From Burkholderiales bacterium PBB3 (lineage in GTDB: Bacteria > Pseudomonadota > Gammaproteobacteria > Burkholderiales > Burkholderiaceae_C), in the NCBI GenBank assembly GCA_002256115.1, contig NKIK01000010.1, positions 1-64,000 of the forward strand: a stretch of 64,000 bases of DNA. The letters run 5' to 3'. The position numbers and the translations under genes are program-made. Positions 8,586 to 16,952 of the stretch are shown here, piece by piece; position 1 is the first letter of the stretch, and every line of letters begins with the position of its first letter. A model generated the notes under the pieces. It had not been told where the DNA came from and did no database searches. It was given only the letters and a program-made list of their open reading frames with translations.

Positions 8586-9236
8586 ATGGCAGCTTTGAGT
8601 AACAACCGCGTTTACCACCCCCATGGCACCAGCCGCTTGCCCGGCATGGCCGTGGTGATTGGCGTGCACCTACTTTTGGCCTACGGTCTGGTCAATGGCC
8701 TGCACCGGGATATTGTTCAATTCGCCAAGCCCACCGTGACGCTGTTGGCGGTAACCGAGGTGGAAATCCCGCCACTGATCCTTCCGCCCAAACCCACATT
8801 GGAGCCCCTGAGCAAGCAAATCACGCAAGAGGTGCCACCCGTTCGCATCGTGCAGTCCGAAGTGAACATTGAGCCCACCACCCAGTCTGTCGTCGTGGAA
8901 ACGGGCACACCCATGTCACAAGCCTCGACCACGGCGCCCGTGGCCGCAGCACAGCCCTTGGCCCGTTCAACTGCACCGGTTGATGTGTCCATCGGCACGA
9001 CATGCCACTACATGGTGGTTCCAGAAATGCCGCGCAAAGCCGTTGCGGAAGGTGCTGCCGGTGTGGTGCGGGCCACCGCGCTGATCAAAGACGGGGTGGT
9101 GATACAGATCACTCAGTTGAGCGGTCCGCGCATTTTCTATCCTGCAGTCAAAGCCGCGATGCTGCAATACCGGTGCAATGTGAATGCGGGTGAAGTCACC
9201 GCTACGCAAGAGTTTCACTTCAAACTCAACGACTGA
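8586..9236 (+). CDS. TonB-like energy transducer protein
   Basis: About 216 residues. Short cytoplasmic N-terminus, one membrane helix (LPGMAVVIGVHLLLAYGL), a Pro-rich periplasmic linker (PPLILPPKPTLEPL), and a C-terminal TonB-type domain (GAAGVVRATALIKDGVVIQI). TonB proteins couple the proton-motive force to outer-membrane receptors; there is a TonB-dependent receptor at 45758-47968, but nothing here ties the two together. I start it at the ATG at 8586, which has AAGGAG upstream. No exbB/exbD neighbours, so it is an orphan TonB paralogue. The C-terminal domain has an unusual cysteine (QYRCNVN) that could pair with the one in GTTCHY. Confidence 0.75.
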   Translation: MAALSNNRVYHPHGTSRLPGMAVVIGVHLLLAYGLVNGLHRDIVQFAKPTVTLLAVTEVEIPPLILPPKPTLEPLSKQITQEVPPVRIVQSEVNIEPTTQSVVVETGTPMSQASTTAPVAAAQPLARSTAPVDVSIGTTCHYMVVPEMPRKAVAEGAAGVVRATALIKDGVVIQITQLSGPRIFYPAVKAAMLQYRCNVNAGEVTATQEFHFKLND

Positions 9237-9492
9237 GTAGTCGCCCGGCTCCAGAGGGTATTGTCAACTTGCCAGCGGAGGGCTGAAATTCCGTTGCAGT
9301 TCGGCTAGACCACCATCACACCGTCATCATCTTTGGCGCAGATTGCCTCGTTCCAGGCAGCGAACGCCTGGACACGCAGTTCTCACCTTTGTTTGATCTA
9401 CTTATGGATTAGAGTCCGACTTAAAGAGGTGTATTCCAAGTTCTGGACATCACGTTGGGTCTCGCTAAGGCCCGCACAGGATTGACGCTGCC

Positions 9493-10593
9493 ATGCGTAT
9501 CACCAACTTTCACGCAATTTTGTTTGTTCTCTGTTTGAACTTCCTGCCCGGTGCTAGGCAAGCTATCGCAGCTACGGTACCTAGTACAGAAGAACTAACA
9601 GTCTTGTTTCCTCTGGTAGGAACGGAGCTTGGCGAGGTCCAGAAGACACATCGCGTCTTGCCAGTTAGCAACGGAGTCCACGTTTACTCGGGCACAGTCG
9701 CGAGCTTCCCATTTGCCAGCATGATCCTCGTTGAAGGCGGCAGGTTGGCCCAATCTTGGATTTCGATTTTGGTCGTCGGTAGCCAAGTCGACATCGATCA
9801 CTGGCGTAGCCTTTTAGCTGCGATGAATATTCCACTTGCCGATCCCAAAGAGGTTCAGGAACAAGCATATTGCCTCGGATATGCGCCGACGCTTCAACAG
9901 AGGCTCAATCCGTTTCAGTTTGGAAAAACAGGTAACACCTATTTCGAAGGCGTCCAGAGGTTAGTAGGCCGAGACTTTTCAGTTATTAGCTTACGTACGA
10001 CGTCTTTCTCAAACAACAGCCCTGTCCTAAAGGGGTATTTCGAAAGTTCTAAAAAGGTATTGAGTGAAGGCGGTCAGGTGGAAGGAGCGAACGTTCTTAG
10101 CAAGTACATCGAGCAAGTATTCAGTCCTCCAGAATCCCGAGAAGAATGCCAAGGACCCCTGAGAAGGGTCAATGGCCCGACTTTGCGCGTGGGCCTTACC
10201 AAAGCTCAATCAAAGAGCGCACTAATCGCCTTGACCCACAAACGGAAAGGCACTTGGTCCATAAAGATTGCCAATAACAAGGTGTTCGCAAAGGTTGCCA
10301 ATAGCTCGGAGCCTGAAATCGCAATCATTCTTGATGACTACGATCGCGCATCTAGGTATCAAGAAACATACTTGGCCGAAGATACGGCGACATGCACAAA
10401 GCTGTACCTAGACCTGAATACATCACGAGTCGACGGTCACATCGAAGTGCGACACCGGTATGTGGAACGCAAAGCGGATGGCTACAGGTTCAGAAACACG
10501 AACTACTATTCGTCGAGCCATATCTCGCAGAGTTGGTCTGAGCCCAAAACATCAGGAGCTGGGTGCGAAATTGAACTCCAAATCACACTGTAG
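9493..10593 (+). CDS. Exported protein of unknown function
   Basis: 366 residues, not recognised. An N-terminal signal peptide (MRITNFHAILFVLCLNFLPGARQ...AIA) predicts export. The mature part is soluble-looking with scattered cysteines (YCLGY, REECQGP, ATCTKLY, GAGCEIE) that could form disulfides. Codon use is visibly AT-richer than in the flanking housekeeping genes, and the gene is followed by a long gene-free stretch; together this suggests recent acquisition. The frame is intact. ATG at 9493. No strong ribosome site was seen. Confidence 0.6.
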   Translation: MRITNFHAILFVLCLNFLPGARQAIAATVPSTEELTVLFPLVGTELGEVQKTHRVLPVSNGVHVYSGTVASFPFASMILVEGGRLAQSWISILVVGSQVDIDHWRSLLAAMNIPLADPKEVQEQAYCLGYAPTLQQRLNPFQFGKTGNTYFEGVQRLVGRDFSVISLRTTSFSNNSPVLKGYFESSKKVLSEGGQVEGANVLSKYIEQVFSPPESREECQGPLRRVNGPTLRVGLTKAQSKSALIALTHKRKGTWSIKIANNKVFAKVANSSEPEIAIILDDYDRASRYQETYLAEDTATCTKLYLDLNTSRVDGHIEVRHRYVERKADGYRFRNTNYYSSSHISQSWSEPKTSGAGCEIELQITL

Positions 10594-11186
10594 GCCACCG
10601 AATATGCAAGGTCCAACCAATGGGTAGACAACGGCTTTTAATCGGCTTCCCACCATTTCACCCACCGTGCTGGTCCGCAAAGGGCGGTTCAACCAAGGAT
10701 TTGAATGGCCGCATCTTGGAAAGTTGAATGGCTGGTACGGGCCTCATGGATCTAGCCACTTTTCTCCGAAGCGGGTACCCAAAATTGAAGGTCGGGTATC
10801 GAGAAAACTCTAGACCCGCAATGCGGGCGAAACCAGGCTTTCATGAATGACCGCTTGCGGCAAGTTCATCGAGATGCCTTTAGTGGGTCGGTCGTAGATT
10901 TGTCGCATGCCACCCCAGCAAAGGGGTCAGATCCACAAAGTGCTGCGCAATCAGATTGCGCGCCTCGCCTTCACGTAGCCCGATGACGTACACGATTTGT
11001 CTACCCTATCACGAGAGATGTAATTGAATTCTGTCCAACCTGAGAAACTGGGACGGTATTGATCTCGGCACGCGTCGTTTGGTAGACCCGGCCAACCATC
11101 AATGCGCAATCAATTTCAAACTGTGTTGCCATAATTTTGGCCCTTGCTAAGTTCGTTGAATGGGTGGTCTTTGGTGATCAGAAAAC
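10594..11186. other. Gene-free stretch with 10-bp inverted repeats and a short coding relic
   Basis: No intact gene. GGGTAGACAA at 10622-10631 and its exact reverse complement TTGTCTACCC at 10997-11006 bound 385 bases. Inside, on the minus strand, about 37 codons read IVYVIGLREGEARNL... before a stop, looking like a coding remnant that I cannot assign. No target-site duplication was found around the two ends. Confidence 0.35.
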
Positions 11187-11990
11187 CTACTGTTTGTCGC
11201 CTTTTGATCCCGCTGGGATAGGTAATCCATCTGGTCCGGTCGGAATTGGGCAATCCACTAGAGACGCCGACCTTCCTGTGGGGACAATGGGTTTGCGATG
11301 AATGAACTTGAGTTCCGCTTGTTGCAAGCCGAGATTGTCCAGTTGTGTACTCGCAGCTGTAACGAAACCCCATTGCTCTTCGATGCGCTTGATTTCTTCA
11401 ATGCTATAAATTGATATCCGCACATTGGGTTTTGCAATCTCAGCCGGGAACTCTTGCAGCGGAATCTGATGCCACTGTTGCCCCACGTACTTGAAGAATA
11501 AATAGGGGGGATTGGGTTTTCCAAGCTGGCCATAAACAAGACAACCTACGGGACTCGTGACGATGTACGGCGTGCCCTGTACTATGTCCAACCCTAACAA
11601 ATCTAAATCGACCTGACCAGCGCGAATCGTGGATTCACCCAACTCCCAAGTGATCGGCCGATCCGCTTTAGTTGGCGTGAACGTAATAGAAATGGCGGTT
11701 ATGGGCTGGCCCTGCCCAATTTCGCCAGCGCCGGAGTGGGTTTGTGAGCGCGAAACCATCATTCTTGTGCCGTCATGCAATAGAACTTCTTCTTTCCATG
11801 TGATGGTTTTTGAACATGCACTCATGCTGATCCCAAGAACGGCAATGGAAATGGCCGACAGAATTCGCTGGCCTGCTTTGAAGAGTGTTCTAGCGCGTGA
11901 GTAAAAGTTGGCACATAGAACAAATGGCTTGCTGATGCCGCCCTGTTGTACCGCCGTCTGCAATGGTGTTGGGGTGTCGTTAATGTGCAT
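11187..11990 (-). CDS. Predicted lipoprotein of unknown function
   Basis: About 267 residues from the ATG at 11990. A hydrophobic stretch ends in a lipobox (ILSAISIAVLGISMSAC), so the mature protein would be a lipid-anchored one beginning at that cysteine. The mature domain opens TITWKEEVLLHDGTRMMVSR, a pattern I associate with uncharacterised exported proteins of proteobacteria, and ends in a Pro/Gly-rich tail. A longer N-terminus precedes the signal region, so the real start may lie further in, but no better ATG is evident. It sits in the AT-richer accessory patch. Function unknown. Confidence 0.6.
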   Translation of the reverse strand: MHINDTPTPLQTAVQQGGISKPFVLCANFYSRARTLFKAGQRILSAISIAVLGISMSACSKTITWKEEVLLHDGTRMMVSRSQTHSGAGEIGQGQPITAISITFTPTKADRPITWELGESTIRAGQVDLDLLGLDIVQGTPYIVTSPVGCLVYGQLGKPNPPYLFFKYVGQQWHQIPLQEFPAEIAKPNVRISIYSIEEIKRIEEQWGFVTAASTQLDNLGLQQAELKFIHRKPIVPTGRSASLVDCPIPTGPDGLPIPAGSKGDKQ

Positions 11991-12329
11991 TCCACTTTCA
12001 GTCAATTGATTGATTTTGATTGCAAGACCTCACAAGACCCAATGCTGAGTCCCATTCATCCTTCAAATCGGCCTCGCAGCCGACTATGGATAGAGCGGGA
12101 GCAGCTTCTCTTTTCATAGCAACGTCAGTCTTCTTAGTGTCTCCGCGTATGCTCAATGCCCCAATTCCATTCTGGGCCTTAGGCACCCAGCCGCTGTTCT
12201 CGGCTCAACTTCGACGTTGGGCCGGGTCTGTAGATGCGGTTGTGAGTGACTGGTTTAGAGCAGCATCATATGAAAACTGTGTGCCCGCTTTGGGCCTCAA
12301 CCCGCCTGAGCCGTCATCAAAATACCACT
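11991..12329. other. Intergenic interval carrying a family A repeat
   Basis: Holds family A copy 3 (12081-12122). GGCTCAACTTCGACGTTGGG at 12202-12221 resembles the right half of an integron attC site, but no matching left half was found. No convincing gene on either strand. Confidence 0.4.
12081..12122 (+). repeat. Family A dispersed repeat, copy 3
   Basis: Diverged core TATGGATAGAGCGGGAGCAG followed by TTTTCATAGCAA. The left arm of the element is poorly conserved here. Confidence 0.8.
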
Positions 12330-14645
12330 CTACTGCGGCGTCTCCACCACCGCCTGCGGGTTCACAATCAGCGCCGGGCTAATCGCCTGGTCGTCCATCC
12401 CCAGGGTACGAATAAAGCCACCCTCGGCCCACTCGGCATAGCGCCAATCGTCATCCACTTTCACCACACCTGCAGGCGGCTGCACCTCTTGCACCGGCAC
12501 GTTTTTCAGGGCCGTGGCCATGAACTCAATCCAGGCCGGTAGCGCCAGCGCCGAGCCCGACGCACGAGAGCCGAGGCTGCGCGGGGTGTCATGCCCCACC
12601 CACACCACGGCCACCAGGCCGGGCTGAAAACCGGCAAACCAGGCGTCCACCACATCGTCGGTGGTGCCAGTTTTGCCATACAGGTCAGGGCGCTTCAGCG
12701 TGGCCTGGGCGCGCGCGGCCGTGCCGCTGCGGGTGACCTCTTGCAGCAGGCTGCTGACCATGAACGTATTGCGCTGGGGCACCACGCGCTGCTCCTCACC
12801 CGGGGTTTGTACCGGGGCTTCAAACACCACGCCACCGGCCGCGTTGGTAATACGGCGCACAAACTGCGGGCTGACCTGCAGCCCGCCATTGGCCAGCACG
12901 GCGTAGGCCCCGGCCAGTTGCAGTGGATTGGTGGCGCCGGTGCCCAGGGCCTGGGTCAGATTGTCGGGCTGGCGCTCGGGGTCAAAGCCGAAGCGGCTGG
13001 TCCAGGCGCGCGCGCCTTGGGGCCCCAGCAGCTGCACCAGGCGGATTGACACCAAATTTTTGGAGCGCGCCAACGCGGCACGCAGGGTGATGGGGCCATC
13101 GGTGCTGCCATCGTCGTTTTGCGGGTCCCAGCTGCCCACGTTTTCCATGGGCGCGTCGTTGATCAGCGTGTCGGGCTGCACGCCCGACTCTATGGCCCCA
13201 GAGTAGATAAAGGGCTTGTAGCTGGAGCCGGGCTGGCGCCAGCCCTGCGTCACATGGTTGAACTGGTTGCGGTGGAAATCAAAGCCGCCCACCAGAGCGC
13301 GCACTTCGCCGTTGTGCGGGTCTAGCGCCACGAAGGCACCTTCGGCCTGGGGCCACTGGGTCAGCGTCCAGTTCTTGCCCTGCTGCAGCACGCGCACCAC
13401 GGCACCGCGCTTGATGCGCAAGGCACTGGCAGCTTTGTCGGACAGCGCGGCTTGCACTTGGCGCAGGCCGATGCCTTCGGCCTTGATGCTCTCGCCATTG
13501 GCCAGCACCAGGCTCACGCTTTTGGGGGCAACGCGGGTGACGATGGCCAGGCGCAGGGTGTCGTCGTCGTCGTAATCCGACAGCATGTGCGCCACGCCCG
13601 GCTCGGTATCGGCCAGATCGGCGGTCAGGGCTTCATACCCCTCGGGGCCACGCCAGGCCTGGCGCAGCTCATGCTCAATCAGCGTGCGGCGCAGCGCGGT
13701 GTAGGCGGCTTGCTGGTCGGCGGCACGCAGGGTGGTGGTCACATTCAGGCCGGTGGTGTAGGTCAGCTCACCAAACTGGGCATAGACCTGCTGGCGCACC
13801 ATCTCGGCCACATACTCGGCATGCACCTCGACTGATTTTTGCCTGCGCAGGCTCAGCTTTTCGTCTTTGGCGGCCTGGTACTGGGCCTCATCAATCACGC
13901 CCACCGTGCGCATGCGCGCTAGGGCCACCAGCTGGCGCGTGCGGGCGCGCTGCAGGTTGGTGAACGGGTTGGCAAAGTAGGGGTTTTGCGGCAGGCCGGC
14001 CAGCATGGCGCATTCGGCTGGGGTCAGCGCAGCCAAGGTTTTGCCAAAGTAGGTTTGGGCCGCGGCCTCAAAGCCATAGGCGCGCCCACCCAGGTAAATC
14101 TGGTTCATGTACAGCTCCAGCACCTGGTCTTTGCTGAGCTGGGATTCGATCTTGAAGGACAGCAGCGCTTCCTTGAACTTGCGATCCCAAGTTTTGGAAC
14201 GATTCAAAAAGAAGGTGCGTGCCACCTGCTGCGTGATGGTGGAGGCTCCCTGGGTGCGCCCTCCCGTCAGATTGGCCAATGCCGCGCGGGCAACGCCAAT
14301 GGGGTCGACCCCACTGTGCTTGTAAAAGCGCGTGTCTTCGACAGCCAGCAGGCTGTCTTTCATCAACTGCGGGATTTGGTCAATGCGCTGGTAGACGCGC
14401 CGCTCGCTGCCAAAGCCGCCCATCTCGACCCCATCAGCGGTGTACACGCGCAGCGGCTGCTTGGGCTGGTAGTTGGACAGCGTGCTGGTATCCGGCAACT
14501 GCGGGAACACCACCGCCACGGCCACCAACAAGCCCAGCAGCAAGACCAAACCCACCAGCGCCAGGATCAGAAAACCCCGCTGCAGGCGGCTGCGCCCGGT
14601 TGGGGAGACAGCGAACGGGGTGGACTCTGAGGGGTTGGGTGGCAT
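12330..14645 (-). CDS. mrcA: Penicillin-binding protein 1A (bifunctional transglycosylase/transpeptidase)
   Basis: Class A PBP that polymerises and cross-links peptidoglycan at the outer face of the inner membrane. One N-terminal helix (LILALVGLVLLLGLLVAVAVV), a GT51 domain with the catalytic glutamate in EDTRFYKHSGVD and the GASTITQQVARTF motif, an inserted OB-like segment, and a transpeptidase domain with the active serine in PGSSYKPF, SKN and KTGTT. About 771 residues, normal for PBP1A. I use the ATG at 14645 (MPPNPSEST); an upstream GTG at 14684 would add 13 residues and neither has a clear ribosome site. It ends in an unstructured tail. Single-gene unit. Confidence 0.92.
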   Translation of the reverse strand: MPPNPSESTPFAVSPTGRSRLQRGFLILALVGLVLLLGLLVAVAVVFPQLPDTSTLSNYQPKQPLRVYTADGVEMGGFGSERRVYQRIDQIPQLMKDSLLAVEDTRFYKHSGVDPIGVARAALANLTGGRTQGASTITQQVARTFFLNRSKTWDRKFKEALLSFKIESQLSKDQVLELYMNQIYLGGRAYGFEAAAQTYFGKTLAALTPAECAMLAGLPQNPYFANPFTNLQRARTRQLVALARMRTVGVIDEAQYQAAKDEKLSLRRQKSVEVHAEYVAEMVRQQVYAQFGELTYTTGLNVTTTLRAADQQAAYTALRRTLIEHELRQAWRGPEGYEALTADLADTEPGVAHMLSDYDDDDTLRLAIVTRVAPKSVSLVLANGESIKAEGIGLRQVQAALSDKAASALRIKRGAVVRVLQQGKNWTLTQWPQAEGAFVALDPHNGEVRALVGGFDFHRNQFNHVTQGWRQPGSSYKPFIYSGAIESGVQPDTLINDAPMENVGSWDPQNDDGSTDGPITLRAALARSKNLVSIRLVQLLGPQGARAWTSRFGFDPERQPDNLTQALGTGATNPLQLAGAYAVLANGGLQVSPQFVRRITNAAGGVVFEAPVQTPGEEQRVVPQRNTFMVSSLLQEVTRSGTAARAQATLKRPDLYGKTGTTDDVVDAWFAGFQPGLVAVVWVGHDTPRSLGSRASGSALALPAWIEFMATALKNVPVQEVQPPAGVVKVDDDWRYAEWAEGGFIRTLGMDDQAISPALIVNPQAVVETPQ

Positions 14646-14724
14646 GGGCAAGGATGCGGAAACAAAGAGGCCGATTATCCGCACCCCGGCTCACGGCCCC
14701 CTCTAAAACCCGTTACAGAGTGTC

Positions 14725-14785
14725 ATTGCTATGATTTTGTGAGCTGCTCCCGCACTATCCACGGGCTAAACAGGCTATTTGGCAT
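14725..14785 (-). repeat. Family A dispersed repeat, copy 4
   Basis: Reverse-orientation copy: GAGCTGCTCCCGCACTATCC with ATTGCTAT on one side and AGGCTATTTGGCAT on the other. It starts three bases after the stop of the GNAT toxin gene (minus strand), so it forms that transcript's 3' end. Confidence 0.9.
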
Positions 14786-14788
14786 GTT

Positions 14789-15304
14789 TCAGGCGGCGTT
14801 AGAAACCATCGCCTTCAGGTCTTTCATCAACAGGTAGAGATGCAAGGGGTCCGTAGCGCTGGGCTCGAACTCCCACTGGAGATACCAGTTCCTGACCTCC
14901 TCATCTTTGGAATGCGCCAGCAGCGCCCGAATGCCGGCAATATCGGCGGCCCTGGCGGTGCGAATCAATGCGTCTTTGAGCAAAGCCCGGCCCAGGCCTG
15001 CGCCCTGGTGCGTATGGTCCACCGCCAGCCGGGCCAAGAGCATGACTGGCACCGGGTGCTGCGGCAAGCCTTTGATGACACGGGAGGTCGCAGCACTGGG
15101 GACGACGCTGCCCACCGCCAGGCTGTAGAAGCCCACGACATCGCCTGCGCAGCAGGCGACATAGGTGTTGGCGCTGTTGGCTTTTTGATTGCCCAAAGCA
15201 AAGCGCTGCAGGTATTGGTCTAACTCCGGCTGGCCACAATTAAAGCCAGCGACACGGTCTGACGCGTCCAGTTTGCGCACCGGGTCATAGCTTCTTGCGC
15301 TCAA
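14789..15304 (-). CDS. GNAT-family acetyltransferase toxin (TacT/AtaT-like)
   Basis: 171 residues with a GNAT fold: the acetyl-CoA loop region reads LARLAVDHTHQGAGLGRALL, after an N-terminal FNCGQPELDQYLQ motif typical of TacT/AtaT toxins, which acetylate the amino group of aminoacyl-tRNA and stop translation. The DUF1778 gene just upstream would be its antitoxin. It starts at a TTG whose last bases overlap the antitoxin stop (TTGA), and no ATG is available before the conserved domain, so translational coupling with weak initiation is likely. This fits the usual lower expression of toxin than antitoxin. Activity is inferred from family. Confidence 0.82.
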   Translation of the reverse strand: MSARSYDPVRKLDASDRVAGFNCGQPELDQYLQRFALGNQKANSANTYVACCAGDVVGFYSLAVGSVVPSAATSRVIKGLPQHPVPVMLLARLAVDHTHQGAGLGRALLKDALIRTARAADIAGIRALLAHSKDEEVRNWYLQWEFEPSATDPLHLYLLMKDLKAMVSNAA

Positions 15305-15579
15305 CCCAGCAACCCTGGCTCATCCAGCAATTTCTGAAGGCTGGGTTTGGCGCGTACCGGCTGATCCAATGCGGCCTCAAAGGCCGCCCACTGCTCCGCT
15401 GACAACTCGAACCGCAAACGATCAGCCAGCATTTGGTTGGCCGCTGCAATGGATACATCCAGCATGAACTCGCTGACGTTTTTGTGGGCCGCACGGGCGG
15501 CCTCCTGCAGCAAAAGTTTAACGGGCAGGCTCGCCCGCACGTCGATGCGCTCAGACTTGGATACAAGGCTTGCAGTCAT
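15301..15579 (-). CDS. DUF1778-family antitoxin (TacA-like)
   Basis: About 92 residues. N-terminal ribbon-helix-helix part (KSERIDVRASLPVKLLLQEA) for DNA binding, then helix AARAAHKNVSEFMLDVSI characteristic of DUF1778, and a C-terminal tail (PSLQKLLDEPGLLG) of the kind that wraps the GNAT toxin. ATG at 15579 has AAGGAAAAGCC upstream; a longer frame to 15627 lacks a good start. First gene of the two-gene operon and probably its autorepressor; the 89 bases to the divergent gene at 15669 should contain the operator. Confidence 0.82.
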   Translation of the reverse strand: MTASLVSKSERIDVRASLPVKLLLQEAARAAHKNVSEFMLDVSIAAANQMLADRLRFELSAEQWAAFEAALDQPVRAKPSLQKLLDEPGLLG

Positions 15580-15668
15580 GGCTTTTCCTTTCGGGGTTGG
15601 ATACTGCGCATGATAGCGTCCGGCCAATGTACTGACAAGTAGCTATCTCTCTGTCTTTTGATGCCAAA

Positions 15669-16355
15669 ATGGCAACTATGCTCGAACCCCTAGCCCCCAA
15701 CCTGTGGCACACCACGCACCACTTCAAAGCCAATGGCCTGGCCATCTCCAGCCGCATGACGGTGGTGCGCCTAGCGGGCGGGCGGCTTTGGTTGCACTCG
15801 CCGGTGCCCATTGGCCCTGCACTGCGCGCCGAGCTGCTGGCGCTGGGCGAAGTGGCCTACATCGTTGCGCCTAGCAAGACGCACCACCTGTTTGCGGGTG
15901 ACTGCGCAGACCAGTTCCCCCAAGCCCAGCTCTTTGGTGCGCCCGGCCTGCGCAAAAAGCGCCCTGACCTCCGCCAGATGCAAGACCTGCCCGCGCCTGG
16001 CACCGGCCCCTGGTGCCCGGAGCTAGATCACCTGCTGTTTGAAGGTATTCCGCTGGCCAATGAAACGGACTGGTTTCACGCGCCCAGCGGCACGCTGGTG
16101 CTGACCGACCTGTGCCAGTGGATGCAGGGCGACATGCCATGGGCCACCGTGCTCTATGCCAAGCTCACGGCGGTGCATGCGCGCCTGGACGTGCCGCGCA
16201 GCGTGCGCCTGCTGGTGCGCGACAAAGCAGCCGCCCAGGCCAGTGCACGCCAACTACTGCAGTGGCCAGTAAAACGCCTGGTGGTGGCGCACAACGTGGT
16301 GCTGGAGACGGATGCCCACGCCCAACTGGCGCGGGCGCTGCAAAGCTTGAGTTAA
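15669..16355 (+). CDS. DUF4336-family protein
   Basis: 228 residues. The sequence matches the DUF4336 pattern: an N-terminal strand region (NLWHTTHHFKANGLAISSRM), LWLHSPVPI, then APSKTHHLFAGD and a central DLCQWM. These proteins look like metallo-beta-lactamase-fold relatives with a reduced metal site, but their reaction is not known to me. Cytoplasmic, no signal peptide. ATG at 15669 or the in-frame ATG at 15678. Divergent from the toxin-antitoxin operon. Confidence 0.65.
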   Translation: MATMLEPLAPNLWHTTHHFKANGLAISSRMTVVRLAGGRLWLHSPVPIGPALRAELLALGEVAYIVAPSKTHHLFAGDCADQFPQAQLFGAPGLRKKRPDLRQMQDLPAPGTGPWCPELDHLLFEGIPLANETDWFHAPSGTLVLTDLCQWMQGDMPWATVLYAKLTAVHARLDVPRSVRLLVRDKAAAQASARQLLQWPVKRLVVAHNVVLETDAHAQLARALQSLS

Positions 16356-16372
16356 GCGGCGCTGGGTGGCTA

Positions 16373-16678
16373 TCACTTGCCGATCAGCTTTTTGGCACGC
16401 AGATGGCGGGCCACGCCGCAGTAGCCCTCTTTGGCAAACAGCTCCGATTCGAGCTTGTTGGGCAATAGGGCCTCTTTCATCTCGGCGGCCTTCTCGTAGC
16501 CGACCGACTTGCGTATAAAGGCCATGCTCTCTTCAAACTTGCTCACCGTATCGCGGCAAACCTGTTCTTGGGCTTCGGTGCCAATAGTTTGCGCTCCGGC
16601 CTGCAGGCTCAAAATGCCGCAGCCCAAAAGACTGATCAGAAGCCCCATGGCGCGGCGGGCGCATACGCTTTGTTTCAT
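16373..16678 (-). CDS. Small exported protein of unknown function
   Basis: About 101 residues. Signal peptide MKQSVCARRAMGLLISLLGC... ending near QAGAQ; the mature protein is a short helical, charged domain with two cysteines (QVCRDTV and EGYCGVARHL). The start is the ATG at 16678; AAAGGAG sits five bases upstream, and a second ATG directly precedes it. It converges with the DUF4336 gene. No homologue recognised. Confidence 0.6.
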   Translation of the reverse strand: MKQSVCARRAMGLLISLLGCGILSLQAGAQTIGTEAQEQVCRDTVSKFEESMAFIRKSVGYEKAAEMKEALLPNKLESELFAKEGYCGVARHLRAKKLIGK

Positions 16679-16858
16679 CATGGCTCCTTTCCAACTTGGG
16701 TAATGTGCGGGTGCAGCCCAGCACGGCTCAAACCGGGGCATGCACGATTTAGGCCAATTCTCGCAAATTCTGACGCCGGACTTGTGTCAGGCTGCTGCTG
16801 GGTGTGCTTACGGTGTCGTCAGAATGCTACACCCATAGACTAGAGTGGGGGCCATGCT

Positions 16859-16918
16859 CGCTATCAAAAGGTGAGCTGCTCCCGCACTATCCACGGCCTG
16901 AAAGGCGTATTTGGCACC
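16859..16918 (-). repeat. Family A dispersed repeat, copy 5
   Basis: One of the best copies: GCTATCAAAAGG, then GAGCTGCTCCCGCACTATCC, then ACGGCCTGAAAGGCG (a small hairpin CCTGAAAGG) and TATTTGGCACC. It ends 34 bases before the ATG of the Sel1-repeat gene, in its probable leader. Confidence 0.92.
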
Positions 16919-16952
16919 TTAACACGCGCAGCGCGTAAACTCCGTTCCCACT

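Noticed and set aside
12202-12223. Half-site resembling an integron attC (TCAACTTCGACGTTGGGC)
   Set aside because: No complementary left half, no integrase, and the neighbouring gene points the wrong way for a cassette.
12020-12382. Plus-strand frame of 120 codons
   Set aside because: It runs through a family A repeat and into the 3' end of the PBP1A gene; no ribosome site.
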